From: Demequina sp. NBRC 110051 | GTDB lineage: Bacteria; Actinomycetota; Actinomycetes; Actinomycetales; Demequinaceae | DNA: 64,000 nucleotides | Direction: 5' to 3' | NCBI RefSeq assembly: GCF_002090055.1 | Contig: NZ_BBRH01000018.1 | Location: 1-64,000, forward strand | Shown here: in pieces, positions 1 through 8,141 of the stretch | How the letters are laid out: every line of letters starts with the position of its first letter | How positions within the stretch are numbered: position 1 is the stretch's first letter | Made by a program: the position numbers and the translations under genes | The notes under the pieces: model-generated | Seen by the model: the letters and a program-made list of their open reading frames with translations, nothing else | Databases searched by the model: none | Told to the model about the DNA's origin: nothing

Positions 1-28
1 CTGGCGCGCGGGCGAGAGGGCGCGGCGC

Positions 29-478
29 TTAGCGCTGCGACTCGTACGCCATCATCTCGTCGATGCGGCGCTGGTGACGGGCGTCCTCGCTGAAGGGCTC
101 GTGGATGAACGCGTCGGCGATGGCAGCGGCCTCATCCAGCGAGTGCATGCGTGCGCCGATGGAGCCGATCTGGGCGTCGTTGTGCTGGCGCGCCAGGCGA
201 GCGGTTTCCTCCGACCAGATCAGGGCGGCACGGATGCCGGGCACCCGGTTCGCGGCGAGCTGCTCGCCGTTGCCTGAGCCGCCGATGACGATGCCGAGGT
301 CGGAGCCCGACGCCACCACGGCCTCGCCTGCGGCGATGCAGAACGAGGGGTAGTCGTCGAGGGCGTCGTACTCGTGGGCGCCATGGTCGACGACCTCGTA
401 GCCTCCGTCGGCGAAGTGCTTCTTGAGGTGCTCCTTGAGCTCGTATCCGGCGTGGTCCGCGGCGATGTGGATGCGCAT
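29..478 (-). CDS. rpiB: Ribose-5-phosphate isomerase B
   Basis: RpiB interconverts ribose 5-phosphate and ribulose 5-phosphate in the pentose phosphate pathway, in the cytoplasm. The 149-residue product has the family's normal length, an N-terminal ADHAG motif (D8, H9) and the segment GGSGNGEQ at residues 66-73. E72 stands where E. coli RpiB has its catalytic Cys; the Glu form is the one known from Mycobacterium tuberculosis. The start ATG at 478 gives MRIHIAADHAG directly; longer in-frame extensions run antisense into the next gene and are not credible. It is divergent from the M13 peptidase, with 78 bp between the starts. Confidence 0.95.
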   Translation of the reverse strand: MRIHIAADHAGYELKEHLKKHFADGGYEVVDHGAHEYDALDDYPSFCIAAGEAVVASGSDLGIVIGGSGNGEQLAANRVPGIRAALIWSEETARLARQHNDAQIGSIGARMHSLDEAAAIADAFIHEPFSEDARHQRRIDEMMAYESQR

Positions 479-556
479 GCGCCCATCATGCCGTACGGGC
501 CACGCCGAGAGCGAAACGGCACGGCACGCGTCAGCGCGCGCCCCTAGGGTGAGTCC

Positions 557-2494
557 ATGGCACTGCATTCCGGCATCGACACGTCCGAGTTCTCGCCCAC
601 CATCCGTCCCGGCGATGACTTCTTCCGCTACGTCTCCGGTCCCTGGGAGGACTCCCACGTCATCCCCGATGACCGCTCGGCCGACGGCAGCTTCTACACC
701 CTGCGCGACGAGGCGGAAAAGCACACGCGCGCCATCATCGAGGCGGCCGACAAGGACTCCCTCATCGGCGCCCTGTACGCGTCCTTCATGGACGTGGGCC
801 GCCTGGGCGCGCTGGGAACCCAGCCCCTCACAGCAGACTTCAACGAGCTCTCTGCCGCCGCGGATCACGACGCGCTCGCCGCGGCGATCGGCCGCCTCCA
901 GCGCACGGGCGTGACGGGTCTCGTGGGCTACTACGTCTTCGCCGACAAGATCGACCCCGACCGCAACGTGGTCTACATGAGCCAGTCAGGCATCGGCCTT
1001 CCCGACGAGGCCTACTACCGCGAGGACTCTTACGCCGAGGTGCGCGAGAAGTACACGGCACACATCGACCGCATGGCCGCGCTCACGGGCCGCGACTTCA
1101 CCGGCGCGGACGTGCTCGCGCTCGAGACCGCGATCGCCAAGCACCACTGGGACGTGGTGAAGTCGCGCGAGGCCGAGCTCACCCACAACCCCACCACGCT
1201 CAGCGAGCTGACGACGACGGCCCCGGCGTTCCCCTGGGCCGCGTGGGCCGACGCCATCGAGATGCCGGCCGCCGCGCACGACCTGCTCGTGGTCGGCGAG
1301 CCCAGCTACATCGAGGCGATCGCCCAACTGTGGGAGTCCACCGATCTCGACACGTGGAAGCGCTACTTCGCCTGGCGCATCGTCAACTCGCGCGCCGCCT
1401 ACCTCACCGAGGAGATCTCCAAGGCGAACTTCGAGTTCTACGGCACGGTCCTCTCGGGCGCCCTCGCCCAGCGCGAGCGGTGGAAGCGCGGCGTGGGCTT
1501 CGTCGAGGCCGTCGCGGGCGAGCTGGTGGGACAGGAGTACGTCAAGGAGCATTTCCCGCCGTCGCACAAGCAGGACATGGACGCGCTCGTCGCCAATCTC
1601 ATCGAGGCGTACCGCGTGTCGATTCAGGGCCTCGAGTGGATGACGCCTGCGACCAAGGAGCGCGCGCTCGACAAGCTCGCGCAGTTCACGCCCAAGATCG
1701 GCTACCCCGACAAGTGGCGCGACTACTCGGGCCTCAGCGCCGATCCCACCGACCTGGTGGGCAACGTGCGTGCCTCCTCGGCGTTCGAGGAGGACTGGGA
1801 ATGGTCGAAGATCGGCCAGCCCGTGGACCGCACCGAGTGGCTGATGACCCCGCAGACGGTCAACGCGTACTACCTGCCGATGGCCAACGAGATCGTCTTC
1901 CCCGCCGCGATCCTGCAGCCGCCGTTCTTCCACCCCGAGGCTGACGACGCGATCAACTATGGCGGCATCGGCTCCGTGATCGGACACGAGATCGGCCACG
2001 GCTTCGACGACCAGGGCTCCAAGTACAACGGCCGCGGCGCGCTCGAGGACTGGTGGACCGAGGAGGATCGCAGCGCGTTCATGGAGCGCGCCAATGCCCT
2101 CATCGAGCAGTACAACGGCTACTCGCCGCGCCAGCTCGAGGGCTCGCACCACGTCAACGGCGCGCTGACCGTGGGCGAGAACATCGGCGACCTCGCGGGA
2201 GTCGAGATCTCGCTCAAGGCCTACGAGATCGCGCTGGGCCACCCCATCGACGAGGCGCCCGAGGTCGACGGCCTCACCGCCAAGCAGCGCTTCTTCATCG
2301 GCTACGCGCTGACCGAGCGCATGGTGGTCCGTTCCGAGGCCCTCATCACCCGCATCGCGATGGACCCGCACTCCCCCAGCGAGTTCCGCGTCAACGGCAT
2401 CGTGCGCAACATGAATGCCTGGTACGACGCGTTCGGCGTGAGCGAGGACCACGAGCTCTACCTGACCCCCGAGGCGCGGGTATCCATCTGGTAG
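557..2494 (+). CDS. M13 family (neprilysin/PepO-like) zinc endopeptidase
   Basis: This 645-residue protein is a zinc metallo-endopeptidase of family M13, which cleaves peptides of limited size. The zinc site is visible: HEIGH at residues 477-481 and the third-ligand motif ENIGD at 541-545. The N-terminal segment RPGDDFFRYVSGPW is typical of the family. There is no signal peptide or N-terminal membrane anchor, so the enzyme is predicted to be cytoplasmic, as is usual for actinobacterial M13 members. The start ATG at 557 follows AGGGTGAG. The short Cys-rich gene at 2560 lies 65 bp downstream on the same strand and could be co-transcribed. Confidence 0.93.
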   Translation: MALHSGIDTSEFSPTIRPGDDFFRYVSGPWEDSHVIPDDRSADGSFYTLRDEAEKHTRAIIEAADKDSLIGALYASFMDVGRLGALGTQPLTADFNELSAAADHDALAAAIGRLQRTGVTGLVGYYVFADKIDPDRNVVYMSQSGIGLPDEAYYREDSYAEVREKYTAHIDRMAALTGRDFTGADVLALETAIAKHHWDVVKSREAELTHNPTTLSELTTTAPAFPWAAWADAIEMPAAAHDLLVVGEPSYIEAIAQLWESTDLDTWKRYFAWRIVNSRAAYLTEEISKANFEFYGTVLSGALAQRERWKRGVGFVEAVAGELVGQEYVKEHFPPSHKQDMDALVANLIEAYRVSIQGLEWMTPATKERALDKLAQFTPKIGYPDKWRDYSGLSADPTDLVGNVRASSAFEEDWEWSKIGQPVDRTEWLMTPQTVNAYYLPMANEIVFPAAILQPPFFHPEADDAINYGGIGSVIGHEIGHGFDDQGSKYNGRGALEDWWTEEDRSAFMERANALIEQYNGYSPRQLEGSHHVNGALTVGENIGDLAGVEISLKAYEIALGHPIDEAPEVDGLTAKQRFFIGYALTERMVVRSEALITRIAMDPHSPSEFRVNGIVRNMNAWYDAFGVSEDHELYLTPEARVSIW

Positions 2495-2559
2495 CCAGCG
2501 GGTTTACAGTGGTGACAGGCCCCGTGGTGGGGCTGTCACCGTGAGACGGGAGGCCGCAT

Positions 2560-2664
2560 ATGGCTGAGAAGACGAACATCGACCTGATCGACGTGACCGC
2601 GGACAGCGCGGCCGCCGAGAAGACCGGCGGCTGCTGCGGCGGAAGCTGCGGCTGCGGTAACTAG
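2560..2664 (+). CDS. 34-residue Cys/Gly-rich mini-protein
   Basis: A short ORF begins at ATG 2560 with a strong Shine-Dalgarno GGGAGG six bases upstream, and ends just before a good intrinsic terminator. The product has an acidic first part (MAEKTNIDLIDVTADS) and a C-terminal tail CCGGSCGCGN with four cysteines (C25, C26, C30, C32). I do not recognise a family. The tail resembles soft-metal-binding or thiol-rich tails, and also the core of some ribosomally made modified peptides, but no modification enzyme is visible in the window. It sits behind the M13 peptidase gene. That it is translated is well supported by the start signal and terminator; its function is unknown. Confidence 0.7.
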   Translation: MAEKTNIDLIDVTADSAAAEKTGGCCGGSCGCGN

Positions 2665-2686
2665 TCGACCCGCAACCTTTCTAGAC

Positions 2687-2736
2687 CCGAAGGGCGGGGC
2701 CTGATCCAGTGGATCGGGTCCCGCCCTTCGGCGTTT
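2687..2736 (+). terminator. Intrinsic terminator after the mini-protein gene
   Basis: The 12-bp arms CCGAAGGGCGGG (2687-2698) and CCCGCCCTTCGG (2720-2731) are perfect inverted repeats, followed by GCGTTTCTT. The hairpin ends the M13 peptidase/mini-protein unit. Confidence 0.85.
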
Positions 2737-2745
2737 CTTGACGAC

Positions 2746-2759
2746 GGCCGATGCCGTGG
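2746..2759 (+). repeat. Exact copy of the 14-bp intergenic element GGCCGATGCCGTGG
   Basis: This exact 14-mer lies between the terminator at 2687-2736 and the 3' end of the MarR gene. The same element recurs at 7564, 12997, 13033, 48708, 58693 and 58710. Confidence 0.8.
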
Positions 2760-2765
2760 CTGGGT

Positions 2766-3227
2766 TTACATGCCCAGCGTCAGGAGGTCGGGGGCACCCG
2801 GCTCTTCCGCGGCCGCCGCGTAGAGCTCCATGCCCCGGCGCACCGCCTCCCGTTCGTCGGGAGACAGGCGCTCGAGCGTCGCGGCGACGCTGTCACGGCG
2901 CCTGGCCATGGCATCGGCCACTAGCGCCTCCCCCGCGGGGGCGAGGGCGATGACCACCTCGCGGCGATTGTCGGGCGCGGCCTCCCGCGTGACGAAGTCC
3001 CCCGCGACCAGGCGCTCGACGGTGCGCGTCAGGGTCGAGGGGTGGACGCCCAGCGTGTCCGCGAGCGCGCCCATGCGTTGGGGGCCGGCCGCGGCGAGGA
3101 CCACGAGTGCGCGGTATTGCGGAAGCGTGACGTGCTCGAGGGCGCCCTGGAGGGAGCGGGCCACGTGCCCGAGCAGGGCGCGCGAGGCTGCCATCGTCGC
3201 GTCGGCGGAGGACTTCATGGCGCCCAT
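2766..3227 (-). CDS. MarR-family transcriptional regulator
   Basis: This 153-residue winged-helix regulator has the MarR layout: helices around LPQYRALVVLAAAGP, a recognition helix in HPSTLTRTVERLVAGDFVTR, and the wing with PDNRREVVIALAPAG. It is divergent from the ClC gene. The spacer contains a perfect 13-bp inverted repeat (3245-3271) only 17 bp from its start, so auto-repression and control of the ClC gene are likely inferences. An internal Met (start 3218) is an alternative start. The inducing ligand cannot be read from the sequence. Confidence 0.9.
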   Translation of the reverse strand: MGAMKSSADATMAASRALLGHVARSLQGALEHVTLPQYRALVVLAAAGPQRMGALADTLGVHPSTLTRTVERLVAGDFVTREAAPDNRREVVIALAPAGEALVADAMARRRDSVAATLERLSPDEREAVRRGMELYAAAAEEPGAPDLLTLGM

Positions 3228-3244
3228 CGTAGGCGCGGGCGAGT

Positions 3245-3271
3245 GCTAGGGTGCAACAGTTGCACCCTAGC
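3245..3271. promoter_or_regulatory. Perfect palindromic operator between marR and clC
   Basis: GCTAGGGTGCAAC (3245-3257) and GTTGCACCCTAGC (3259-3271) form a perfect 13-bp inverted repeat around a single A. It lies in the 60-bp spacer between two divergent starts, 17 bp from the MarR start and 16 bp from the ClC start, where a MarR dimer could block both promoters. It is too symmetric to be chance. Confidence 0.88.
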
Positions 3272-3287
3272 AAGTATTGGAAGCCGA

Positions 3288-5045
3288 GTGACCCGTCCCC
3301 GCCCCCTCGTCCAATGGCGCCCCACCCTCCGGGTCGCCGGCTCCGATCGCGCCACCCTCATGGGACTCGCCGTCGTCGCGGGCGTCCTGTCGGGGCTCGG
3401 CGCCGTAGCCTTCCGCTGGCTCGTCGAGCACGCCACGTTGCTCTTGTCTGGCCAGGCCGACTACGCCGCGACCACCGATCACCCCTCGCATCCGTGGCTG
3501 CCCGGCCTCGGCGGCTGGTTCGTGATCCTCGTTCCCGTCATCGGCGGCCTGATCTACGGCCCACTGGTGCACCGTTTCGCCCGCGAGGCGCGCGGCCACG
3601 GCGTGCCCGAGGTCATGTACGCGATCCAGCGCAAGGGCGGGCGGATCGCCGGCAAGGTCGCCTTCGTCAAGGCGGTCGCGTCCGCGGTCACCATCGGCTC
3701 GGGAGGCTCGGTGGGCCGCGAGGGACCCATCGTGCAGATCGGCTCCGCGCTCGCCTCGTCGCTGGGCCGCATGGTGCGCGTCCCCGGGGCGCAGCTGCCC
3801 CTGCTCGTCGCTTGCGGCGCCGCGGGCGGCATCGCGGCGACGTTCAACGCGCCGCTGGCCGGCGTGTTCTTCGCGCTCGAGCTCCTGCTCGGATCGTTCG
3901 CGGTGGGCTCGTTCGCCGCCGTGGTCATCGCCTCCGTGACCGCGTCCGTCATCGCGCGCGGCATCCTCGGCAACGAGGCGTTCCTCGTGTTGCCGGAGTT
4001 CTCCGTGGGCCACGTGAGCGAGTACGCGATCTTCGCGGCCCTGGGACTCGTCGCCGGAGCGCTCGGCGTGGGCTTTTCCAAGGTGCTCTATTGGTTTGAG
4101 GACGCGGCCGACCGCATCTGGCGCGGGCCCGAGTGGCTCCGGCCCGCCGCGGGTGGCCTTCTGCTGGGCGTGCTGGTTTTCGTGCTCCCACAGATGTACG
4201 GCGTGGGCTATCCCGTGCTCGAGGGCGCGGTCATGGGTGAGTACGTGGTTCCGTTCCTCCTGGTTCTCCTTGCCGCCAAGGTCGTCGCCACGTCCCTCAC
4301 CATCGCCATCGGCGGCTCAGGCGGGGTGTTCGCGCCCTCGCTCTTCCTCGGCGCCATGCTGGGCGCCGCCGTCGGGCAGGCGGCCGATGCCGTCCTTCCC
4401 GGGCTCGACCTGTCTCCCGGTGCGTACGCGATCGTGGGCATGGCGGCCGTGTTCGCGGGCTCGTCGCGCGCGCCGATCACCGCAGTGCTGATCCTCTTCG
4501 AACTCACCGGCGAGTACTCGGTGATCCTGCCGCTCATGCTCGCCGTGGTGATCGCGACCGCGACCTCCTCGCTGCTCAGCCGCGACACGATCTACACGGC
4601 GAAGCTGCGCCGGCGCGGCATCGACCTCACGCGCCACGCCGCGCGCACCGCCCGGCTCGCTCACGTCCAGGTGCGCGAACTGATGGCGCCCACCCCTCCC
4701 ACGCTGGCGACGGGGACGCTAGCCACACTCGCCGCCCAGCGCATCCTCGCCGCGGGTCGCTCGAGCCTTCCCGTGGTCTCGGACGACGGCCTCTATGTGG
4801 GCATCGTCACCGCCGACGCCGCCGCCCGGGCCCTCGCGGATGACGACGAGGCCGAGAGCCTCGTCGTCGCGGACGTGTCGCAGTGGCGCGACCACATCGG
4901 GCCAGAGGAGGCCCTCGACGGCGTCCTCGACACCATGCTCGGCGGCGACGCCGACGATGGCCTGCCCGTGCTCGACGACGCTGGCCGCGTGGTCGGGTGG
5001 CTGGGCCACGACGTGGTTCTCAAGGCAGTGACGCAGACCGCCTGA
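3288..5045 (+). CDS. ClC-family chloride channel/transporter with C-terminal CBS pair
   Basis: This 585-residue integral membrane protein moves anions. Family motifs are GHGVPE near the N-terminus, GREGP at 143-147 with the gating glutamate E145, FNAPLAG near 190, and GSGGVFAPSLFLGA. The last ~125 residues form two CBS domains (VRELMAP... and ADVSQWRDHIGPEEALDGV...), usually adenine-nucleotide sensors. In ALELL, E198 aligns with E. coli ClC E202 and L199 with the internal proton glutamate E203, so the protein may be channel-like or use another proton route. I chose GTG 3288 (preceded by GGAAG); the longer frame would run through the MarR gene and operator. Confidence 0.92.
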   Translation: MTRPRPLVQWRPTLRVAGSDRATLMGLAVVAGVLSGLGAVAFRWLVEHATLLLSGQADYAATTDHPSHPWLPGLGGWFVILVPVIGGLIYGPLVHRFAREARGHGVPEVMYAIQRKGGRIAGKVAFVKAVASAVTIGSGGSVGREGPIVQIGSALASSLGRMVRVPGAQLPLLVACGAAGGIAATFNAPLAGVFFALELLLGSFAVGSFAAVVIASVTASVIARGILGNEAFLVLPEFSVGHVSEYAIFAALGLVAGALGVGFSKVLYWFEDAADRIWRGPEWLRPAAGGLLLGVLVFVLPQMYGVGYPVLEGAVMGEYVVPFLLVLLAAKVVATSLTIAIGGSGGVFAPSLFLGAMLGAAVGQAADAVLPGLDLSPGAYAIVGMAAVFAGSSRAPITAVLILFELTGEYSVILPLMLAVVIATATSSLLSRDTIYTAKLRRRGIDLTRHAARTARLAHVQVRELMAPTPPTLATGTLATLAAQRILAAGRSSLPVVSDDGLYVGIVTADAAARALADDDEAESLVVADVSQWRDHIGPEEALDGVLDTMLGGDADDGLPVLDDAGRVVGWLGHDVVLKAVTQTA

Positions 5046-5057
5046 GCCCGGGGTGCG

Positions 5058-6965
5058 TCAGTCCCGGCGCTGCTCGGCGGCCAGACGTGCGTACAGGCCG
5101 CCCGCGGCAATGAGGTCGCCGTGGGTGCCCGTCTCCACGATGCGCCCACCGTCGACCACGTGAATCACATCAGCGTCCGCGATCGTCGAGAGGCGGTGGG
5201 CCACCACCAGCGTGGTGCGCCCCTCGGCCGCACGATCGAGCGCGGCCTGCACCACGCGCTCGGAGACGGTGTCCAACGCGCTCGTGGCCTCGTCGAGCAG
5301 CAGCACCGGCGGGTCCTTCAGCAGCACGCGAGCGATCGCGATGCGCTGCTTCTCACCACCGGAGAGCCGATATCCGCGCTCCCCCACGATGGTGTCGTAG
5401 CCGTGTTCGAACGTCATGATCTGGTCGTGGATATTGGCCGCGCGGCAGGCCTGCTCGAGGTCGGCGTCGCTGGCCTCCGGCCGCGCGTACCGCAGGTTCT
5501 CGGCGATCGACGCGTGGAACAGGTAGGTCTCCTGGCTCACCACACCAATACGGTCGACGATCGACTCGTGCGTGAGCTCGCGCACGTCGGCGCCCGCGAA
5601 CTCCACCGCGCCGGAAGACGCCTCATGGAGCCGGGCCGCGAGGTAGACGATGGTGGTCTTGCCCGCGCCCGACGGACCCACGAACGCGACGGTCTGACCG
5701 GGCTCGGCCACGAAACTCACGCCGTCCAGCGTCGCGGCGCGGTCCGCGCCTGCGTCCGGGTAACGGAAGACGACGTCGCGGAACGCCACCCACCCCATCG
5801 GACCGGGGGCGGACGCCACGTCACGGGCGTCCGGCGAGTCGACGATCGCGGGCGTGAGGTCCAGGTACTCGAAGATGCGTGCGAAAAGCGCCTTCGAGGT
5901 CTGGATCTCGAGCGCCACACGCATGAGCGCCATGAGCGGAAACAGCAACCGCCCCTGGATCGCGGTGAACGCGACGATGGTGCCGGCGGTGATGGTCGGC
6001 TCCACGCCCTGGCCGTTCGCGCGCGCGATCAGCAGGCCCGCCACGAGATAGATGACCGCGGGCACGGAGCTCATGATCACCGTCACGAGCCCGAAGAACC
6101 ACTGCCCCGACATCGACAGGCGCACCTGCAAGTCGATCTGATTGGCGTTCTCGGCTCCGTAGCGCTCCGATTCGAGGCGCTGACGGTTGTAGACCTTCGA
6201 CAGCAGGATGCCGCTGACGGACAGCGTCTCCTGCGTGATGGCGGTCATCTCCGACAGCGACTCCTGGGTGCGCGACGCGAGCCGCGCCCGCACCTGGCCC
6301 ACCCGACGCTGAATGGCGACCAGCGCGGGCATGAGGATCACAGCGACGAGCGTGAGGCGCCAATCGAGGAGGATCATCGCGACGAGGGAGGCCAGGACGG
6401 TCACCGTGTTGCCGATGATCGACGAGACGAAGGTGGTGAGCACGCCCGAGACGCCGCCCACATCATTCTGAAGTCGAGACTGGATCACACCGGTCTTGGT
6501 CCGCGTGAAGAATGCGAGGTCCATGGACTGGAGCTTGTCGAACAGCCGGGTGCGCAGGTCGCCGGTGACGCGGTTGCCCACGCTCGCGGTGACGTAGGTC
6601 TGCCACACCCCCAGCGCGGCCGTCGCGATGAAGATCACGATGACGAGCGCGACGAGCTCCGCGAGCAGCACCAATTGGGGGCCCGCGTCGCCGGGCGGGA
6701 ACAGCGCATCGTCGAAGATGCGCTCGATGATGAGCGGCGGCACCACTCCGGCCGATGCCGTCAGCACCACCAGGACGGCGGTGAGGACCAGCGCTCCCCT
6801 GTACGGACGGAACAGTGCGAGGACGCGGCTCCACAAGTCGGGGATCACGGGTGCGTCGGCGTTGGCGGCACGCTGTGCGGCCTCGTCACGTCCCGAGATT
6901 CCGCGGTGGCCGCCGCCTCCACCGAGGGCGGCGCGCCGCGATCCGGGCGGGGCAGACATGCTCAT
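5058..6965 (-). CDS. ABC exporter half-transporter (membrane domain fused to ATPase)
   Basis: This is a 635-residue fusion of a six-helix type-I exporter domain (roughly residues 55-350) and an ATPase. It shows Walker A GPSGAGKTT near 428, signature LSGGEKQR near 532, Walker B VLLLDEAT near 550 and the H-loop AHRLST. Such proteins dimerise to export drugs, lipids or peptides; the substrate is not readable here. The N-terminal 40 residues are a Gly/Ala/Arg-rich cytoplasmic tail. The start is set at MSMSAPP (6965) because upstream frame is antisense to trmL. It converges on the ClC gene with 12 bp between stops. Confidence 0.9.
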   Translation of the reverse strand: MSMSAPPGSRRAALGGGGGHRGISGRDEAAQRAANADAPVIPDLWSRVLALFRPYRGALVLTAVLVVLTASAGVVPPLIIERIFDDALFPPGDAGPQLVLLAELVALVIVIFIATAALGVWQTYVTASVGNRVTGDLRTRLFDKLQSMDLAFFTRTKTGVIQSRLQNDVGGVSGVLTTFVSSIIGNTVTVLASLVAMILLDWRLTLVAVILMPALVAIQRRVGQVRARLASRTQESLSEMTAITQETLSVSGILLSKVYNRQRLESERYGAENANQIDLQVRLSMSGQWFFGLVTVIMSSVPAVIYLVAGLLIARANGQGVEPTITAGTIVAFTAIQGRLLFPLMALMRVALEIQTSKALFARIFEYLDLTPAIVDSPDARDVASAPGPMGWVAFRDVVFRYPDAGADRAATLDGVSFVAEPGQTVAFVGPSGAGKTTIVYLAARLHEASSGAVEFAGADVRELTHESIVDRIGVVSQETYLFHASIAENLRYARPEASDADLEQACRAANIHDQIMTFEHGYDTIVGERGYRLSGGEKQRIAIARVLLKDPPVLLLDEATSALDTVSERVVQAALDRAAEGRTTLVVAHRLSTIADADVIHVVDGGRIVETGTHGDLIAAGGLYARLAAEQRRD

Positions 6966-7055
6966 GGCGGTAAGCCTAGGGCGGCGCTGCTCCCCTCCCT
7001 CACCGGTCTGCGCTTGAGGTGCGGCCTTCACCTCACCGCCTGGGAGGATGGCCTC

Positions 7056-7523
7056 ATGTCCAGCGCACCGCATGTTGTCTTCTTCGAGCCTCGCATCCCG
7101 AACAACACGGGCAACGCGATCCGGCTGTCCGCCTGTACCGGGGCACCGCTGCATCTCATCGAGCCGCTCGGCTTCGACCTGTCGGAACCCAAGCTCAAGC
7201 GCGCCGGCCTGGACTATCACGACCTCGCCTCGATGACCGTTCATGCGGACTTCGAGGCCATGCTCGCGGCCATGCCGCACTCCCGCGTCTTCGCGTTCAC
7301 GGCTCACGCCGAGACCGTCTACTCCGACATCGAGTACCGGCCCGACGACGTGCTGCTGTTCGGACCGGAGCCCACGGGACTTCCCGAGGAGGTCATGGCC
7401 CACGAGCGCGTCACGGGCCGGGTGCGCATCCCCATGCTCCCCGGGCGCCGATCGCTCAACCTGGCCAACTGCGCGGCGCTCGTCACCTACGAGGCCTGGC
7501 GCCAAGGCGGCTTCGCCGCCTGA
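7056..7523 (+). CDS. trmL: tRNA (cytidine/uridine-34-2'-O)-methyltransferase
   Basis: TrmL methylates the 2'-O of the wobble base of certain leucine tRNAs. The 155-residue protein is the small single-domain SPOUT fold with all three motifs: PNNTGNAIRLSACTG near the N-terminus, LFGPEPTGLPEEV in the middle and SLNLANCAALVTYEAWRQ at the C-terminus, which makes the SAM-binding trefoil knot. The start ATG 7056 follows GGGAGG. It is divergent from the ABC exporter (90 bp between starts). Confidence 0.94.
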   Translation: MSSAPHVVFFEPRIPNNTGNAIRLSACTGAPLHLIEPLGFDLSEPKLKRAGLDYHDLASMTVHADFEAMLAAMPHSRVFAFTAHAETVYSDIEYRPDDVLLFGPEPTGLPEEVMAHERVTGRVRIPMLPGRRSLNLANCAALVTYEAWRQGGFAA

Positions 7524-7563
7524 GCCCGCCCCATACGCAGGCCCAGCGTTCTGCACAGGCCCA

Positions 7564-7577
7564 CCACGGCATCGGCC
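7564..7577 (-). repeat. Exact copy of the 14-bp intergenic element (reverse)
   Basis: CCACGGCATCGGCC is the exact reverse complement of GGCCGATGCCGTGG, in the spacer between trmL and the MarR-like gene. It is 40 bp after the trmL stop. Confidence 0.8.
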
Positions 7578-7623
7578 GTCTCCACCGTCCCTGGTAGGAG
7601 GGGCACACCCTCGTCGCCAATCC

Positions 7624-7635
7624 TTAACGTGTTAA
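7624..7635. promoter_or_regulatory. Inverted repeat TTAAC-N2-GTTAA at the start of the MarR-like gene
   Basis: TTAACGTGTTAA has perfect 5-bp arms and ends two bases before ATG 7638. TAACGT (7625-7630) inside it fits an actinobacterial -10 (TANNNT), seven bases before the ATG, with no Shine-Dalgarno in between. The site could be both a -10 for a leaderless transcript and an auto-repression operator. Confidence 0.55.
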
Positions 7636-7637
7636 CT

Positions 7638-8141
7638 ATGCGAGACGAGAGACCCCCCTCCCTCAGCGAACACGCGCCGCTCGTGAACACCGTGAGGATT
7701 CTGGAGGCGCGTCAGCGGGATGTGGCGGCCAATGTCGCGCCCGACCCCATTTTCTTCATGACACTGCACCAGGCGTTCCTGTTTCAGCACGTGGCGCGCA
7801 GGCCTAGTGGTGTGCCGCTGGTGGTGCTCGCGAACCACGCGCTGACCAGCGCCGCCGCCGTGACTCAGATGGTGCGGCGCATGGCCCTACGCGGTTTCAT
7901 CGATGTCGAGCGCGACCCGGAGAACGGCAGGTGCCGACTGGTCACACCCACGGCGAAGGGGTACCACGAGTACGAGCGGGTGTTCTCGATTGCCGTCCAG
8001 CAGGACCAGCTGTGGAGCGGATATGCGTCGAGACACATGCGCTTAGGCGGCGCCGTCTCCATCGAGGGGTACGCGCAGGCCGGGCTCGAGCTGTGGAGGC
8101 GCGAACCCGAGGTCACGGGACGGCGCTACGCCACCGGGTGA
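7638..8141 (+). CDS. MarR/PadR-like winged-helix regulator
   Basis: This 167-residue protein has a winged-helix core: LVVLANHALTSAAAVTQMVRRMALRGFIDVERDPENGRCRLVTPTAKG (about residues 59-106, described here by its ends) matches the MarR recognition helix and wing with the DPENGR turn. The N-terminal 40 residues are unlike ordinary MarR. The start is ATG 7638 because the in-frame GTG at 7629 lies inside the putative -10/operator. Its 3' end overlaps the converging MFS gene by 16 bp, so it is not a simple operon partner, but local control of that exporter is possible. Confidence 0.75.
   Translation: MRDERPPSLSEHAPLVNTVRILEARQRDVAANVAPDPIFFMTLHQAFLFQHVARRPSGVPLVVLANHALTSAAAVTQMVRRMALRGFIDVERDPENGRCRLVTPTAKGYHEYERVFSIAVQQDQLWSGYASRHMRLGGAVSIEGYAQAGLELWRREPEVTGRRYATG

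Noticed and set aside
3042..3287. N-terminal extension of the ClC protein by 82 residues
   Set aside because: It would run through the antisense MarR gene and the operator, and has no ribosome site; GTG 3288 starts the fold properly.
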